From Dipteris shenzhenensis (Eukaryota > Polypodiophyta > Polypodiopsida > Gleicheniales): DNA of 64,000 nucleotides. Positions 44,981 to 57,630 of this stretch are shown here, one piece after another. Within the stretch, counting starts at the first letter, position 1. Each line of letters begins with the position of its first letter. The notes beneath the pieces are model-generated. The model had not been told where the DNA came from. It ran no database searches and worked only from the letters and a program-made list of their open reading frames with translations. Location of the stretch: the NCBI GenBank assembly GCA_047967505.1, contig CM106541.1, one strand, 5' to 3'. The position numbers and the translations under genes were made by a program.

Positions 44981-45984
44981 GGCATCTCTAGCCATATCAT
45001 AATTAATTGCCATTGTCATCGGTGGTGAGGTGGCATCTGGGGTGGTGCTTGAGATTCTACCAGGTTGGCAGTTAATTACCAGCCACTGTGGTGGCCTACA
45101 ATTAATATGGCTCATGATTAAATTTCGATGGCACCCTCCTCGGATTTTGATTAATTAAGGTGGTGGTTTAAAATGGATCATGAGTATTTGGATGGTACAT
45201 TGAGCCTCCAAGTGAAAAGGGAGAAGAAGATGATGATCCCTGATGGCTCAAACTTTGATTAATATAAGGTCCATGGCAGGTGGTAGTCATGATTATTTGG
45301 ATGGAACAGTGGGCCTCTAGTCACCACGATGGCTCAAACTTTGTAATATTTAAGGTCCCTGGCATTTGGCATTTGGCTACGTTGCTCTCATCTGCCCCTA
45401 CTCTGCTACTTTGCTTCATGCACCCTCCTCTAGGTCTCTTCTGCCCCTGCTCTATTTTGCTCCATGCTCCTTCAACTCTCATCACTCATCTGCTCCCCTG
45501 CTCACCCACTCATTTTCACCATGCCTATTACTACTATCACCCCACGATGCAACGTGATCCCAATCTTGTCTGCCTTCTAGTATAAGGTGATTGTGTTGCA
45601 CTCTTTAGGACTGGAAATGCTCGCTCTTATGGAATCTCTATGTTCCCTTGGTCGATTCCCCCACATCTACATGCCACCAGCTTGGATGGCATGCACACCT
45701 CTGGCCTCTATATGGCTGTGATCTATGGATTCCCCCTAGATGTTGACTAAGGGCTCATGATTTTTACAACAAAGTACTCTTGTCTTGTTGGGGGGGCCAT
45801 GAGCCCTGGCAATGTGCATGGTCTTAGGCCTCTCCATTGGCTCCCCAAAAAATTTGAATTCAGCAAGATGGGCTGGTGGCAATACTGGGTTGTATAAATA
45901 TCCTCTTACACAATGAGGCTCGTAACCACTCAACAATGGCTGGATGTAATTTTTTGGCCTCTAAGGCTCTTAGTGATTTTTTGG
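44981..45984. other. Non-genic region
   Basis: No gene is supported. A second-order repeat 'gatggctcaaacttt...ttaaggtc' occurs near 45240 and 45330. The CT-rich frame at 45280-45585 has no family features. Confidence 0.5.
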
Positions 45985-46250
45985 CTCGCTAGATGTAATC
46001 TTTTGGTCTCTAAGGCTCTCAACAATTGCTGAGTTTTTACAAATAAAATCTCTTCAATTTGAAGCTCTCAGTATAAATTGTAGTTAATTTTTACATAAAC
46101 CACTTAGCAATGGGGTTGAGTGGTTATGGTCGCCAGATGTAATCTTTTGGCCTCCAAGGCTCTTAGCAATTGCTAAGTTTTTATAAATGTAAGATCTTCT
46201 GTTTAATTTTTTCTCTCATTATAAATTGTTGTTAATTTTTATATAACCTA
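45985..46250. repeat. Two-copy repeat of about 145 bp
   Basis: 'agatgtaatcttttgg' followed by 'aaggctct' and 'caattgctNagtttttaNaaat' begins at about 45991 and 46136. A third partial copy may start at 46263. Confidence 0.8.
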
Positions 46251-46729
46251 TTCATGGATGTAGATGTAATCTCTTCTGCTCAATTTTTACTCAATGAATT
46301 GTAGATGATTATCTAGATGGCACCACCGGGCCTCCAGTCATTGCGATGGCTTGGAATACTTTTGCCCTTATTTAGGATTTATTGCAACAAGGACCAAAAT
46401 ACTAGTAAAGTAGGACTACATTTTCCTTGGTTTAGGACCAAAATAGCGCTAGAATAGCTCCAACAACCCACTGCGGTGGTTGCATGGAGATACATCTAGA
46501 AAAATACAATTAAACTTTTAGAAAATGCAAATGACGATATGACCCTTGAGGGGTCCCCTCTAGGGGCAAGGGCCATATTGACATGCATTATACAATATCC
46601 AAGATGCCACTGGATAGATATGGCATGTCGATATGCTCCTAAAAAAGACCCCTTAAGGGCCATATCATCAATTGTATTTTCCTTGGTTACACAAGGAAAT
46701 ACATTTTCCTTAGCAAACTAATATATGCC

Positions 46730-47090
46730 CGGTGACAGGTGGCAAAGCTGCTGCAAAAGGCTAGGCGATGACAGGTGGTCAGCTAGAGACTGCACTGCGG
46801 TGGTGGTCAAAATGATAAATTGCATCTCATTATTATGACAACAACCAGCACGGTGATCTCTCTAAGCCAGCATTGAATTTTTAGGATCTGCATGGGCATG
46901 CTGCCTAGTGATAGGTGGCAAAACTACAACAAAAGGTTGCGTAATGATAGGTAGTCACCCAGCAGGCCAAAGACTATGCTGCGCAAAGCAGTGCAGAGAT
47001 GCATGATGTAGTCAAGCCAGAGACTGCTGTGCTACATGAAGCAGGGCAGAGCTACCATGTGTCAAGCTCTGTCAAGCTCTGCAGTGTTTA
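46730..47090. repeat. Two diverged copies of a 180-bp block
   Basis: 'ggtgaYaggtggcaaaNctNc' ... 'gatgacaggtggtca' at about 46730-46800 is repeated with substitutions at about 46910-46985, each followed by 'agactNtgctgcg'. 'caagctctgtcaagctctg' is a further micro-duplication near 47060. Confidence 0.7.
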
Positions 47091-48025
47091 GAATAAATAG
47101 ATTGTGTCTCATTATAATGCTAGTGTAGAATTATGATATCGGGAAAATTTTCGATGAGAACGCAGGTCTATCCCAAATTCAAAATCTCACCTAAGAGTGT
47201 GTCGTGTCATGGCCCCAAAAATAGTTTCACGATTGGCTACACCCAAGCAAACGTTGACCTTATTAACTAGTTTGCTCAGCCCAATCGGGCTTGTTGCAAC
47301 TCACAAAACGAGTTCTAAAGATCTCGACATAGAGTCGAGAAAATGATAAAATTTAAAAGGTTGACTGACCATAGTCGTTATGTGAAGACCACAGAGGCTG
47401 AAGCTACCAAGCACACAGCTATGGTAGATGGTGACACCTACTTGTATCACAAGCGATCTCCCTCGATGGTGACTACCATGCATCGCTGATGAGCAACCAC
47501 CTCTATCAGCATTTAGGAACCAACCAAGCTCATCCACCTGCTTCATCGCATCTTAAAATTACCACCACGTCAAAGTATGCATGCACAAATGCCAAGTGGC
47601 TGACCACTGCCACCTTGGATGACCCTACCAATTTTACCAAGATATACTAATGCTAACAAAGTAATGTTCATAATTAGATTTTTTATTGTTCATTAATGCA
47701 CTACATACAGCTTATTTTTCCATACATTGGACTTCAAGTCAACATTTAGAAGCACCTTTAATTTGAACACATGCTTTTGTATTGGCCTCACAAATCTACA
47801 ATTATTTTGGTTATGAACCTTACTTTGTACATATAACTTAATGACCTTAATAAACACAATGACACAATCCCACATTTTATCCTTTGTGTGGTATGTTTTA
47901 AATAAAAAATTTTAAAAGGCGACTTTAATTTTTTGTACATTCCACACATACCTTTGCATTATTAAAACATCTATTGGGTGCTTAAAAGGTCATTGTTGTT
48001 TGCTTTTAAATGTTGTTGATAATTA
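47091..48025. other. Non-genic region
   Basis: No gene or mobile element is recognised; only short chance frames. Confidence 0.45.
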
Positions 48026-48063
48026 TGTGTGTGTGTGTGTGTGTCTCTCTCTCTCTCTCACAA

Positions 48064-48099
<36 letters not shown>
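48026..48099. repeat. Compound (GT)n(CT)n...(CA)n microsatellite
   Basis: GT units to 48044, CT units to 48059, then CA units from 48066 to 48099. GT and CA tracts face each other as an imperfect inverted repeat, so the strand can fold on itself. Confidence 0.95.
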
Positions 48100-48101
<2 letters not shown>

Positions 48102-50221
48102 ACTATCCCTTCCTCCATTCGTTTGGTCACTTGCTCATTAGATCTCCCCCCGACAACCCCCCCCTTCTAAACCCCTCTTTCAATTTCTCTCCCTAGTTTT
48201 TCTCTATTTTCACCCACTCTCTATTCATTTCCCTCGCATTTCCCTTCTTAATTGTTCCCTTTTCCCCTTATTTCCCCTTTATTGTCTTACTCTATTTATT
48301 CCTTTTTAATTTTCCCTTTTCCTACTAAAAAAAGGGGGGGGGCATAGATTAGATTAGTGAGAAGGGGAAATTAATAAAAGGAAAAAGGGAGGGGTTAGAT
48401 AAACAAAGAAACAAAAGGGGGTGATATAAATGATAAGAAGGGAAAGGAACCTGAGGGAGTTAACTGCACTCAAGGGAAAATCATACGAGAAGTATGTACT
48501 CTGTGGGGAGCCACAAGTACTGGTGAAAAGAGTAGCCAAGATCAACCTTACATGCCAAGATTAAGGACCACAGATGTTGCAGTATAGACTACCTAGCAGA
48601 GCCGCACAATGAGGTTTCTTTGGAATGCGTGGCGGAGGGAGGAAGAAGGCATAGAGGCAGAGAAGTACATGGTATTTGGAACAAGAAAACAAGGCGTTGA
48701 CATGTGGAACCACACGACAGGCGGGGTGGACAAATGTAGCAGAGAGCAGTGGGAGAGACTGGGTTGGAGTAGGCAAGGAGGATATTTTATTGCTACAGTG
48801 GTGGAAGTCGGTTGGGTCGGGAGATGGAATGGTGAAAAAAGAGAGGAGGTGAAGGAGTCGAGACGACGAGAGAGTGAGGCAGTCCAGGCACAATACAGTC
48901 CAGGGGGGCGTTAGTTAGTAATAAGGTTTAGTTTATGAGTCATTAAGAGTGTTTGAGATCTAGTTAATAATGTAGTTTTAAGGAAGAAATTAAAGAGGAG
49001 TTGAATGGTTTGGTGTAAGGTTAGGTTAGGGAGTGTTTAAAAAGGATCCATTTAGCAACTTACATATGGTAATGCAAATTATTTCTCATTGTGCTACTCA
49101 TTTAATAATGCCCTCAACTTTTTATATACTCAATGACATAGGACATCTTGCTAACTTAACATTAGATTGACCTAGTAGCATGTGATTCCCTTATATTCAA
49201 TCATTTGTAGAAACATACGCACAAAGGTACACTATTACATTTCAATAGACAATACACAATCTTTCAATTGCCCACATATTTCTTAAGTCATATAGCTATA
49301 TAGAAGTTGTGAGTAAAGGATATCCAACATAATCCATATAAAGCTAAATATTGAAATTTAAGTCATGTAGTTACCTTGAGATATTAGTTTGTCCAATTGA
49401 TTGTTTTCAATCGATTGAATGAAGTTTCAATATGACCATAATTGTTTATTGAATGGAAAAATTTTAGGCATCAAAAGTGGGAGCATTATCACTTACCAAC
49501 TCCTTAGAATGTGACATTCTCTCACTAAATAGCTACTAGCATTCATGATGGTAAAGAACTTGGAAATGCTTGACTAGGAATAAGAGAAGGGACATGAAGA
49601 CTTCCTTACATCACACAAACAAGTGATGCTTAGAAGGAGTGTCTTGTGTGTGTCTCTTGTCCTTTGAGGGAAAAAGGAATGGCCCAACACATAAGCAATG
49701 GCTGGTGAGATGCCAATGTTCTTGGAGGGTAGTGTCTCTTTTCAAGGAAGGAAAAGGGATCACACAACTAGTAAGCAAAGGTGCTTAAGATGCCATTGGT
49801 GACTGGTTCATGTGTGGTCCCCATTATGAGAATTGATATCTTGGCTGAGTAAAGTTATATTGCCAATAGCTCACTCCAGGTGTTTAATAGCGAGATGAGT
49901 GCGGATGAAGGGTTGAACTTGACTTGAGATGAAGTGGGTAGGTAATGGGGATGCGCAATTCCAAGTAGTCTATTTCGAATGGTAGTCTATTACTTTTTTG
50001 TTGACAAAGTCCAATGGATGATGAGAGTGGCACCCACACTCATTTGACAAAGCACCTCCTTTCCACCACTTTCTTCTCCTTCCTCTTCATGAGCTCTACA
50101 CAAAATCTTAGGAAAGTTCCCCATTTTTGCATACCTTCATCTTGCCCACCCTCTTGGATCCCTATTGCTTTTGGAGTCCTCTCATTCTGTGTTACCAAAG
50201 GAAACAACCACCACCTCCATC
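48100..50221. other. Upstream region of the 335-aa membrane-protein gene, no other gene
   Basis: A pyrimidine-rich stretch (48110-48330) and a purine-rich stretch (48330-48900) pair loosely as opposite strands. The long opposite frames at 48561-48914 are low-complexity artefacts. About 49600-49780 has two related 'cttgtccttt/tcttttc aaggaa...aaaggRat' blocks. No clear TATA box was found in the 200 bp before the ATG at 50222. Confidence 0.45.
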
Positions 50222-51229
50222 ATGGATACTGAGCCCGAGGAATTGCAATCCTTGCATGTCTTTGGAGTTCTCAATGAGTCTTTCAAGCTCCTTCGATCCC
50301 ACATCAAGCTCTTCATAGCCTTGACTTTCACCCTCATAGTGCCTCTGTGCTTGTTGGGTTTGGGCCATAGCCTTGTGACAGAGCCCCTGATTGCCAGAAT
50401 GAGATGGGATGAATACTTGGCTTACAGAGAACGAGGAACCAGTGCAGAAGAGAAGACCCAAGAAGACATCCACCGTGAACGAACTAAGCTTTTTGTCATC
50501 TTCTCCATCTACCTTGTTTCCCTCCTTGCCTTCTCCCTCCTCTCCACTTCTGCCATCGTTTACAGTGTTGCTTGCATCTACTCTGAGAAAATTACATCCT
50601 ACCGAAAAGTCCTTACCGTCGTCCCTCGCGTTTGGAAGCGCCTCCTCGTCACTTTCTTCTGGGCTATGCTCCTTGTTTCTGGCTTCATGCTGCTTGTTTT
50701 TGCAGCCGTGTTCCTTGTGGCTCTCCTTTCTCTCTCTTTGTTTGGACCCAAATTGATCCTTCTGCAGATCATCCTCTGGACGGGATTCGTGTTCTCCTTC
50801 GGGACTCTCATATACATCAACTGCATGTGGCACCTGGCAAGCGTAATCACGGTGCTGGAGGACACCTACGGCTTGCAAGCCATGAGAAAGAGTCTCCGTT
50901 TGATCAAGGGCAAGAAACTGGTGGCATACTGCCTGTTTCTGATGTACACAGTGTGCACCTTTCTGATAGGGATGGGATTTGGTTTTGGGGTGGTGCATGG
51001 ACACCATTTTGGAGTTTCTCTGAGAGTGTTCATGGGATGTGGGCTAATTTTGCTACTCTCCCTGGTGGATCTGGTAGGATTTCTGGTGCAGACAGTTTTC
51101 TACTTCACATGCAAGGCATATCACAGAGAGAGCATCGACCGAATCATGTTGTCAGAGCACTTGGGTGCCTACCTGGGCGAGTACGTGCCTCTCAGAGGAT
51201 CCATACAGATGGAAGACATGCTTCCTTGA
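50222..51229 (+). CDS. Plant-specific polytopic membrane protein, single exon (335 aa)
   Basis: An uninterrupted 335-codon frame. I take the Met at 50222 (MDTEPEELQSL) and not the in-frame Met at 50165, because family members I recall (Arabidopsis At1g26650/At1g69430 type) begin with this acidic EELQ-type motif and have this length. About six hydrophobic segments lie at residues about 32-54, 83-113, 140-165, 170-210, 238-262 and 275-305. Conserved features seen are MWHLASVITVLEDTYG, LIKGK, FLVQTVFYFTCK and the C-terminal HLGAYLGEYVPL...IQMED. No signal peptide is apparent, and function is unknown for the family. Codon use is clean and frame-restricted, with no lesions, unlike the TE remnants around it. 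It is isolated: the nearest other host gene ends 19 kb upstream. Confidence 0.9.
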   Translation: MDTEPEELQSLHVFGVLNESFKLLRSHIKLFIALTFTLIVPLCLLGLGHSLVTEPLIARMRWDEYLAYRERGTSAEEKTQEDIHRERTKLFVIFSIYLVSLLAFSLLSTSAIVYSVACIYSEKITSYRKVLTVVPRVWKRLLVTFFWAMLLVSGFMLLVFAAVFLVALLSLSLFGPKLILLQIILWTGFVFSFGTLIYINCMWHLASVITVLEDTYGLQAMRKSLRLIKGKKLVAYCLFLMYTVCTFLIGMGFGFGVVHGHHFGVSLRVFMGCGLILLLSLVDLVGFLVQTVFYFTCKAYHRESIDRIMLSEHLGAYLGEYVPLRGSIQMEDMLP

Positions 51230-52476
51230 ATTGAATTCATAATCTTGGACTTCTGAGAACAGGAAGACACACACAGACAAGTCAACAGACTCTATTAGCA
51301 TTCCATATTGTATAGTTTTCTATCATATGAGAGTAGGCAAGACAAGTTTCTGGTATTCCTTTTGGGTAGGAAGAGACACAGAACATGCAAAACTGTATGA
51401 GCATTCATATTGTGTAGGTTTCTATTCAGATGAGTGCAGGCAGGCCAGACAAGTTTCTTGATATTTCTGCTCTTAAGTCCAGGCAACTCATGCAGGAAGA
51501 GACACAAACATGTCAACAAAGACTCTTTCACCACTCATGGTGTGTGACTTTTAATCATACGAGAGCAGGCAAGACGCGTATCTCTTGAGGCACAGCCACC
51601 CATGTATAGCTCTGTAGCCCACTATGTCAGTAACATGTGGGTTAAGGTCCCTCCTTTTTGTAAAAGAACTTCAAACCCACTCATTGTAAAGTTCATAGCA
51701 TGGAGGTCAGGCAGAGTTAAGCATCATGTTGTTTTAAGCCTGGGTACTTACCCACCAAGATTGTTATTGAGGCCTGTGATGGGCCAGAGATTTATCAACA
51801 AGTTGAGGTCTACAAATGTCGCAAGTCTCTCAAATGCCACCACGCCTAGGCACGATGTAGATATGCAGGGATAGAAAGCAAAGGGGGTCACCCACTTCAC
51901 TGTGGGTAGCCATCAGGACCTTTGCCACAATTTGCAAACATTAATTATATAACATATACTACAAAGAAATACACACATGCTTTTTGCAACAATGATAGAT
52001 TTGGCTAGGATAGCTTTGAAGAAACTACTCGCCAATTATCAAAAGACAATGACAATTTGGTAAGGTTGACTATCCTCAAGCATCCTGAAGATAGTATCCA
52101 GTTAACAAATGCTACAAATATTTAATTATATAGTTTGGCTTATGAAGAAGATAACAACAATTCTAACTAGATCTGGGCAGGTAGCTGTATTGACAGAGGA
52201 TAGTTTTTATTTGTATGTTTTAATTTTAGCATATAACCACACGTATTGTTTTTAGAAAATTGAATCTGCACATAGCAATTTGAATTTGGTACATTGCACT
52301 TTTTATTCAACACATGGCACTTTACGCTCTATTTAGGACATGACCACACATTTATGTGGGGGAAGAGTTACCACACTTCCTTACCAAAGTTATAAGACCA
52401 AGGAATGTGCCCTTCTTTGGGTTCATTTCAATTTCCATTTGGCACAAAGCACTTTTAATTTTGCCTCAAGTCAGTT
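51230..52476. other. 3' flank of the membrane-protein gene
   Basis: Within 51240-51600, imperfect direct repeats ('aggaagacac/aagagacacaNacatg', 'tttctatcatatgagagNaggcaagacaagtttct') recur about every 100-125 bp, three to four times. The rest is AT-rich and non-coding. Confidence 0.6.
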
Positions 52477-52612
52477 GCCATAGACATTGAAATGAAAATT
52501 AAAACATATACCTTTACAAGCAACAACAAAGCAACTTCAACTTAGCTACCACAGACATTGAAATCAAAATAAAAAATCTTAGCTTTACAAGCAACAACAA
52601 TGCAGCTACAAA
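52477..52612. repeat. Two-copy 70-bp repeat
   Basis: 'agacattgaaatNaaaat' followed by 'ctttacaagcaacaacaa' occurs from 52482 and from 52552. Confidence 0.85.
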
Positions 52613-53087
52613 TGACAATAATTTACTAATTGCTCGTACCAAAACACACGGAGAGAGCAAAGAATAGAACTTTGTTTGAGTGGACGCCAATGAGAGGAAA
52701 CTCACGTAGAATGGATACAAGCATGTTGTGGTACAAGAATGTGGAACTGCCGAGATTGTACATCGATGAGTAATATTTACAAAAAGAGTAGTTGCTGTGC
52801 CACAGAAGGAATGCCTACCCTTCTTTTAAAAGTCAGGAGAGATTGTGGATACAAGGACAATCGTCCAAGAAATTGATAGAATGGAGCCTGTATCAAACAA
52901 AAGAATTCATCGAACAAACTGAACGCCACATCAAGAAATGGGTAGGACTCCAATTTGCTAGAGAATCAAAATACAATAGAGAACTAGACTAGATGCCAAA
53001 CGTAAAGATTAAATGCGAGAGCAAGGGACTGAGAGAGCAAAATTTTGGCAATTCTTCAAATAAACTGTGCATAGTGAATTTCCGTCC
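52613..53087. other. Non-genic region
   Basis: Only short chance frames are present. Confidence 0.4.
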
Positions 53088-53142
53088 AGATAGGAAGGAA
53101 AACGTGCTACATTTCTCTTGTAGCACCTTTTCCTTCCTATCT
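53088..53142. repeat. Strong hairpin: 24-nt arms, one mismatch, 7-nt loop
   Basis: Arm 53088-53111 pairs with 53119-53142 at 23 of 24 positions (one C/C-type mismatch at 53103). The loop is 53112-53118 (tttctct). Flanks beyond the arms do not extend the pairing. Either transcript strand would give a stable stem resembling a short miRNA-like or MITE-tip structure. A related unpaired sequence ('aatttccatccaaatag') occurs near 54357. Confidence 0.9.
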
Positions 53143-56100
53143 ATTGGATAGTCCCTGTGAGTTCGTAATCTTGGACGCTTATGGCTATATTTCTTCCAAA
53201 AAGTATAGGCAGAAAACATGTGTAGTTGTGTTTCTTTGCTGAAAGTGATGCATTGTTGTTTTCACAAAGCAAACATCAGAAACGAAATGATAAGAGCTTT
53301 TTTACTTTGCTACGGAACTAGCTATCCAAACTAGAGCGCAGAGACAGGCAAAAGAGAAAGAGCTTCAACAGACCAAGCCACAACGGATTCAAAGGAAAAT
53401 TTCACGAGAAGCTGTAGCATTCGAGCAGGATGCCGTACTCTGCTATCCAAATCTCTAGCGCTTTCTTGCTCCCTTGCCACTTCTCTTTAACTTTCCTCCT
53501 CTGAATTCGAATCCTTGCACCTACACTCGCCGACCCATTCATATTCATCACCTTATAATTACGCACCCCTTTCCAAATGCTTCATTTCCATTCTCCATTT
53601 GACTTGACCGCCGATTAAACAATAGACACACACATCCCCTGCTCATTTCCATTGAAAGTTTCACCGACCTGCTGCTGCTTGCTTACTTGCTTGCTGATCG
53701 CTGTGGGCTAGCTCCTGGCTGCATTTGTAGTAGTAGTAGAGGCGGTAAAAGTTTTCCATCTACCGACATTTGACACGGCTCATTGATCTTGCGATCGTGT
53801 CTCGAAACAGAGTAGCGACCTGTCACAAATGGGTGATTGTGCTCAACCAGCGGTAGCAATCTTTTCTGGTCTCAAGATTGATTTATGATTATTTCATTCA
53901 TTCGTTCATTGATTCACACCACGAGAATTTATCGCAATTCAATGTGAGATTTTCTGAACTCAAAGCAACACTGTTGGATTCTAGAGGGAGACGCTCATAT
54001 CCTGGGGACTAGGTCCTATGCAGTGAAAACAAGGGGAGCCAACAGCCGTCACCGCATAGCCCTTGCAGCCCTTGAGAACTTATATAAAGAGCCAGATCAG
54101 GTGATCCTCCTTTGCTGAGCCCATTTCTTCCATGTAGTCCATGTACAGGCCCACCATGCTCGCGCAACAAGATTCAATTCTGATTAAAAGTATGCCAATT
54201 GCCACACAAGCTACTCCTCGCATTGTAGTATCCACTCGGATCCAAGACAATCTCCCTCTTTGCGAACTCTGTCCCTCACCCGCCGCAACATACTACTGCA
54301 TACTCTAGAGGTACACATATATATCTAGAGCGACTTTCTATTGGAGGTTCGCCTGTAAATTTCCATCCAAATAGAAATAAAACGTGCAAAAAGGTATCTA
54401 CAGGGACTACCAAACATCTGAATCTAGAGGAGGGGAGTTTTAAAGGAAATTGCTGGAGAAGAGGAGAGTTGCAAATGAATTTGCCAGAAACAGGAAATGA
54501 GCAAGGAATAAGGAAGGAGGGTAAGGAACTCGGACTGAGAGACGCATGGAATAGACAGAGGTGGAGCAATGGCATGGAAACGGTGATGACGAAGATGTGA
54601 AACGACAAAGAATTAGATGCGCCACTAGAGCAGTTACATTTCAAAGGGATATAGCATTTTCTTTTTCTTGCACTTCAAAATAAAGAAAAACAATATTGAA
54701 ATGTAAAAATTGAATTTGAAATCATGACACGTGGCTCCACGAGAAGGAAGTATTCCATTTCATGCCACAATGCTACCTGCCTAAACAAAGCATTTCATTG
54801 TTCTATCTACTAACACCAAAAGGAGTTGCTTTATCCTTAGATAAATACTGCAAAAAAATATGACAACTAAATCTAGAACAACGTAACTTTTTTGAAGACA
54901 TTGTGTTTAAGTTAATGTACCAAGAGGAACAATAAATATATGCATTTATCATCCATAGGAGGGTTTAGTATTGGAAAAACAACTACCTTAAATGTACTCA
55001 TTGCCTACTTTAACAAGGAAATTTAACGATAATAAACATGCTAATCCATTGAAACTAAAAGTCTTTAAACTAGATATTGGTAAAGTTGCACACAACATAG
55101 ATGGAATGATAATACACTCAACTTTATGTATTCCTATCAACCAAAAAGAAAAATAAAAGTACAAGAAAAACCATTAGACTTGCTCACAAAAACATCCTTT
55201 GAAGTATAAGCAATTGTTATCGATGAAATATCCTTAAAGAAGTACGAATCCTTACAATACTAGAATAGTGTTTATGCACATTCAAACGTGTACAACAGCT
55301 ACCAATTGGACAACTACACATGTTATTCAGTGACTTATATCAAGCACCCCATAAGAATGATAAGTGGATATTCGCGCAACAAGATATACTCCTTCCAAAC
55401 ATTTGGACATAGAATTTCAAATACTATAAACTCTCACAAGTTATGCTCTAAACTGATATTGAGTTTATAAACACTCTAAACAACTTTTAGAAAAATATAG
55501 CATGACATCAATGTCATAAACCAACCATGCTTTTGCAAAGCCCGAGATGAATTGACAATACACTTGATTCATGACAAAATTCATAGTAGCCAAAATTGTG
55601 GTTTTGCTTTGATAGAACATGTCTATAGATACAAACAAATGCAATACAAAATGCAAAAATAGTACCTTCAAAGATTGCCATTATCTTAGATAGTTCATGC
55701 ATGCAATGGAAGATCTGCCATATGGTTGTAGGGGTTCTCTACCTGTCTTGCCCACTCGACTCTGGTAGGACACTGCACTAGAACATGCCTTCACCATTAG
55801 GCATGAAGTTGGAGGAGGAATTAGCCACATTGGAATGTTATCTCCACATAGGAGTGGTATCTTGGGAGGAGCATCCTAGCATTTGTGAGGGAAGCCACTT
55901 GTGCAAGTGGACATTAGGGGAGGGGTAGGAGACATTGGAGTTGACCATTGGAGGGATATGGCCTCCTGTTTCATTGTATGTTGGCCCCTCTTTGGATTAT
56001 TGATTGATGAGAGATGTTTGTTTGAGAGGAGCAAGAGCTCCTCCAGGAATACATGGTTGGATGTGTTTTGCAAGTCTATCCCTCTATTTTTTTCACCTCG

Positions 56101-56799
56101 ATACATTTTAATAAGGGAGGAAAACACTTGGCAAGCCCATGGATACACAACATCGAAAAAATTATCAATATGCAAATTCGAATGAATTTGGAAAGTGTGG
56201 GTTTTCATAATATATCTTGTAATAATGAAATAAATTCAAATGATTTGACAACCAAAAATATATTGTATCAATGATGTCCTCCCTCCTTTAATCAATCATT
56301 TGTGCATTGAAGGTAAGCCGACTCACCTAGCACCATCACAACAAGATACATTTTATAACATTTTGTACATGTTGCGGAAGTCGTGCTTCAACACCGTCTT
56401 ATGGTTGTTATCCTTATCACCAATACAAAGAATACATGAGGTTGTAGGAGTAAACTTTGCCACTAGTGGGAGATGGGTGGAGAGAATAAAGTTACAAAGG
56501 AAGAGTTGAGAAACACCTACCCAAATCAGAAGCACACAAGTGTAATTCTAAAAATTGTTGTCATGGTCGCCATCCTATGACTAATGTATCTCACCCATGT
56601 GGGTGTAAAGGTATCTAAGGGGTAAAATTTCTAGGTAGTCCCAATGTGACTGAAAAAGTCTTTGTTAAAAACATGTAATCATTTGAATTCATGCCTTTGA
56701 GCCAAGTTCTTAGATGTAAGTCCTTCTCATATAGGGTATTAACATCTCTTACTATACATCAAATTGGAAAGGCTCCAAAACTTGAATAACTACAAAAAA
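53143..56799. other. Non-genic region, nothing recognised
   Basis: Contains unconnected short frames on both strands. 54270-54650 resembles 53020-53130 in part ('aatttccRtccaNatag...aaacgtgc'), suggesting two copies of a diverged repeat. No gene, LTR pair or RNA gene is supported. Confidence 0.4.
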
Positions 56800-57630
56800 G
56801 CCATCACTCTTTCTTTAACAAAAATCACTCGCCATGTTGACGTAGATTTAAGCTTTATGATCCTCATATCATCGGGCAAAGACATCAAATTCTAGCAAGG
56901 CACAAAAGTTTGGAATGGCCTTGGAACAGTTTAGGCATACAAGTTTTTTGTGCTCACAAGTTTATTGCTTGCATATAAATAAGATGGTACATGGTGTAGA
57001 TGGTATATCATATTTCTCAAGTCTAGAGTATGATTTGGATATTATATCATATTTCTCAAGTCTAGAGTATGATTTGGATATTATATCATAATTCATTTTA
57101 ACCAAAACAATTACATGACAAGTAATGAAGAAAACTTTGCCTTGCCCACAGGCTAATCGAAGGCCTTGCCATATTCAATTAAAGTATTTTTTCTCAAATA
57201 TTCCTTATGCTGAACGTGTTAGATACTGTACCCTTTCTTTAACAATAAACATTTTCCCTATTGATATAGATTTAAGCTTTATCATCCATATATCATGGGG
57301 AAAAATACATTAAATTCTAGCAAGGTATGAAAGTTTGGAATGACCTTGGAACAGTGAACAAGTTTAGGCATATCTATACTCACAAGTTTAGTGCTTCATA
57401 TAAACAAAGAAAATAACATGGTACATGGTGTACATGGTATATCATATTTCTCAAATGCAGGGTATGATTAGGATATATCATACTTTATTTATAACCAAAA
57501 AAACAATATGCAACAATTCATAAAGAAAACTTTTTTTTTTCACAGACTAAAATCCAAGACCATGTCATAGTCAATTAAAGTATTTCTTCTCAAATATTCC
57601 TTATGTTGAACTTGTTGGATACTGTGGTAG
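56800..57630. repeat. Diverged tandem duplication, period about 424 bp
   Basis: 'ctttctttaacaa' (56809 and 57233), 'tttaagctttatNatcc', 'attctagcaagg', 'ggtacatggtgtaNatgg' and 'caattaaagtattt' recur in the same order in both halves. Inside the first copy a 39-bp block ('tatatcatatttctcaag') is itself doubled at 57004 and 57043. No coding potential is seen. Confidence 0.8.

Noticed and set aside
48561-48914. Opposed frames of about 100 codons
   Set aside because: Purine/pyrimidine-skewed sequence with no domain. Both strands open equally, which suggests composition.
50192-51007. A 271-codon open frame antisense to the membrane-protein gene
   Set aside because: It is the mirror of a real coding frame. 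Its product is hydrophilic low-complexity sequence (His/Glu/Lys/Gln rich) with no domain, as expected from reading a hydrophobic gene backwards.
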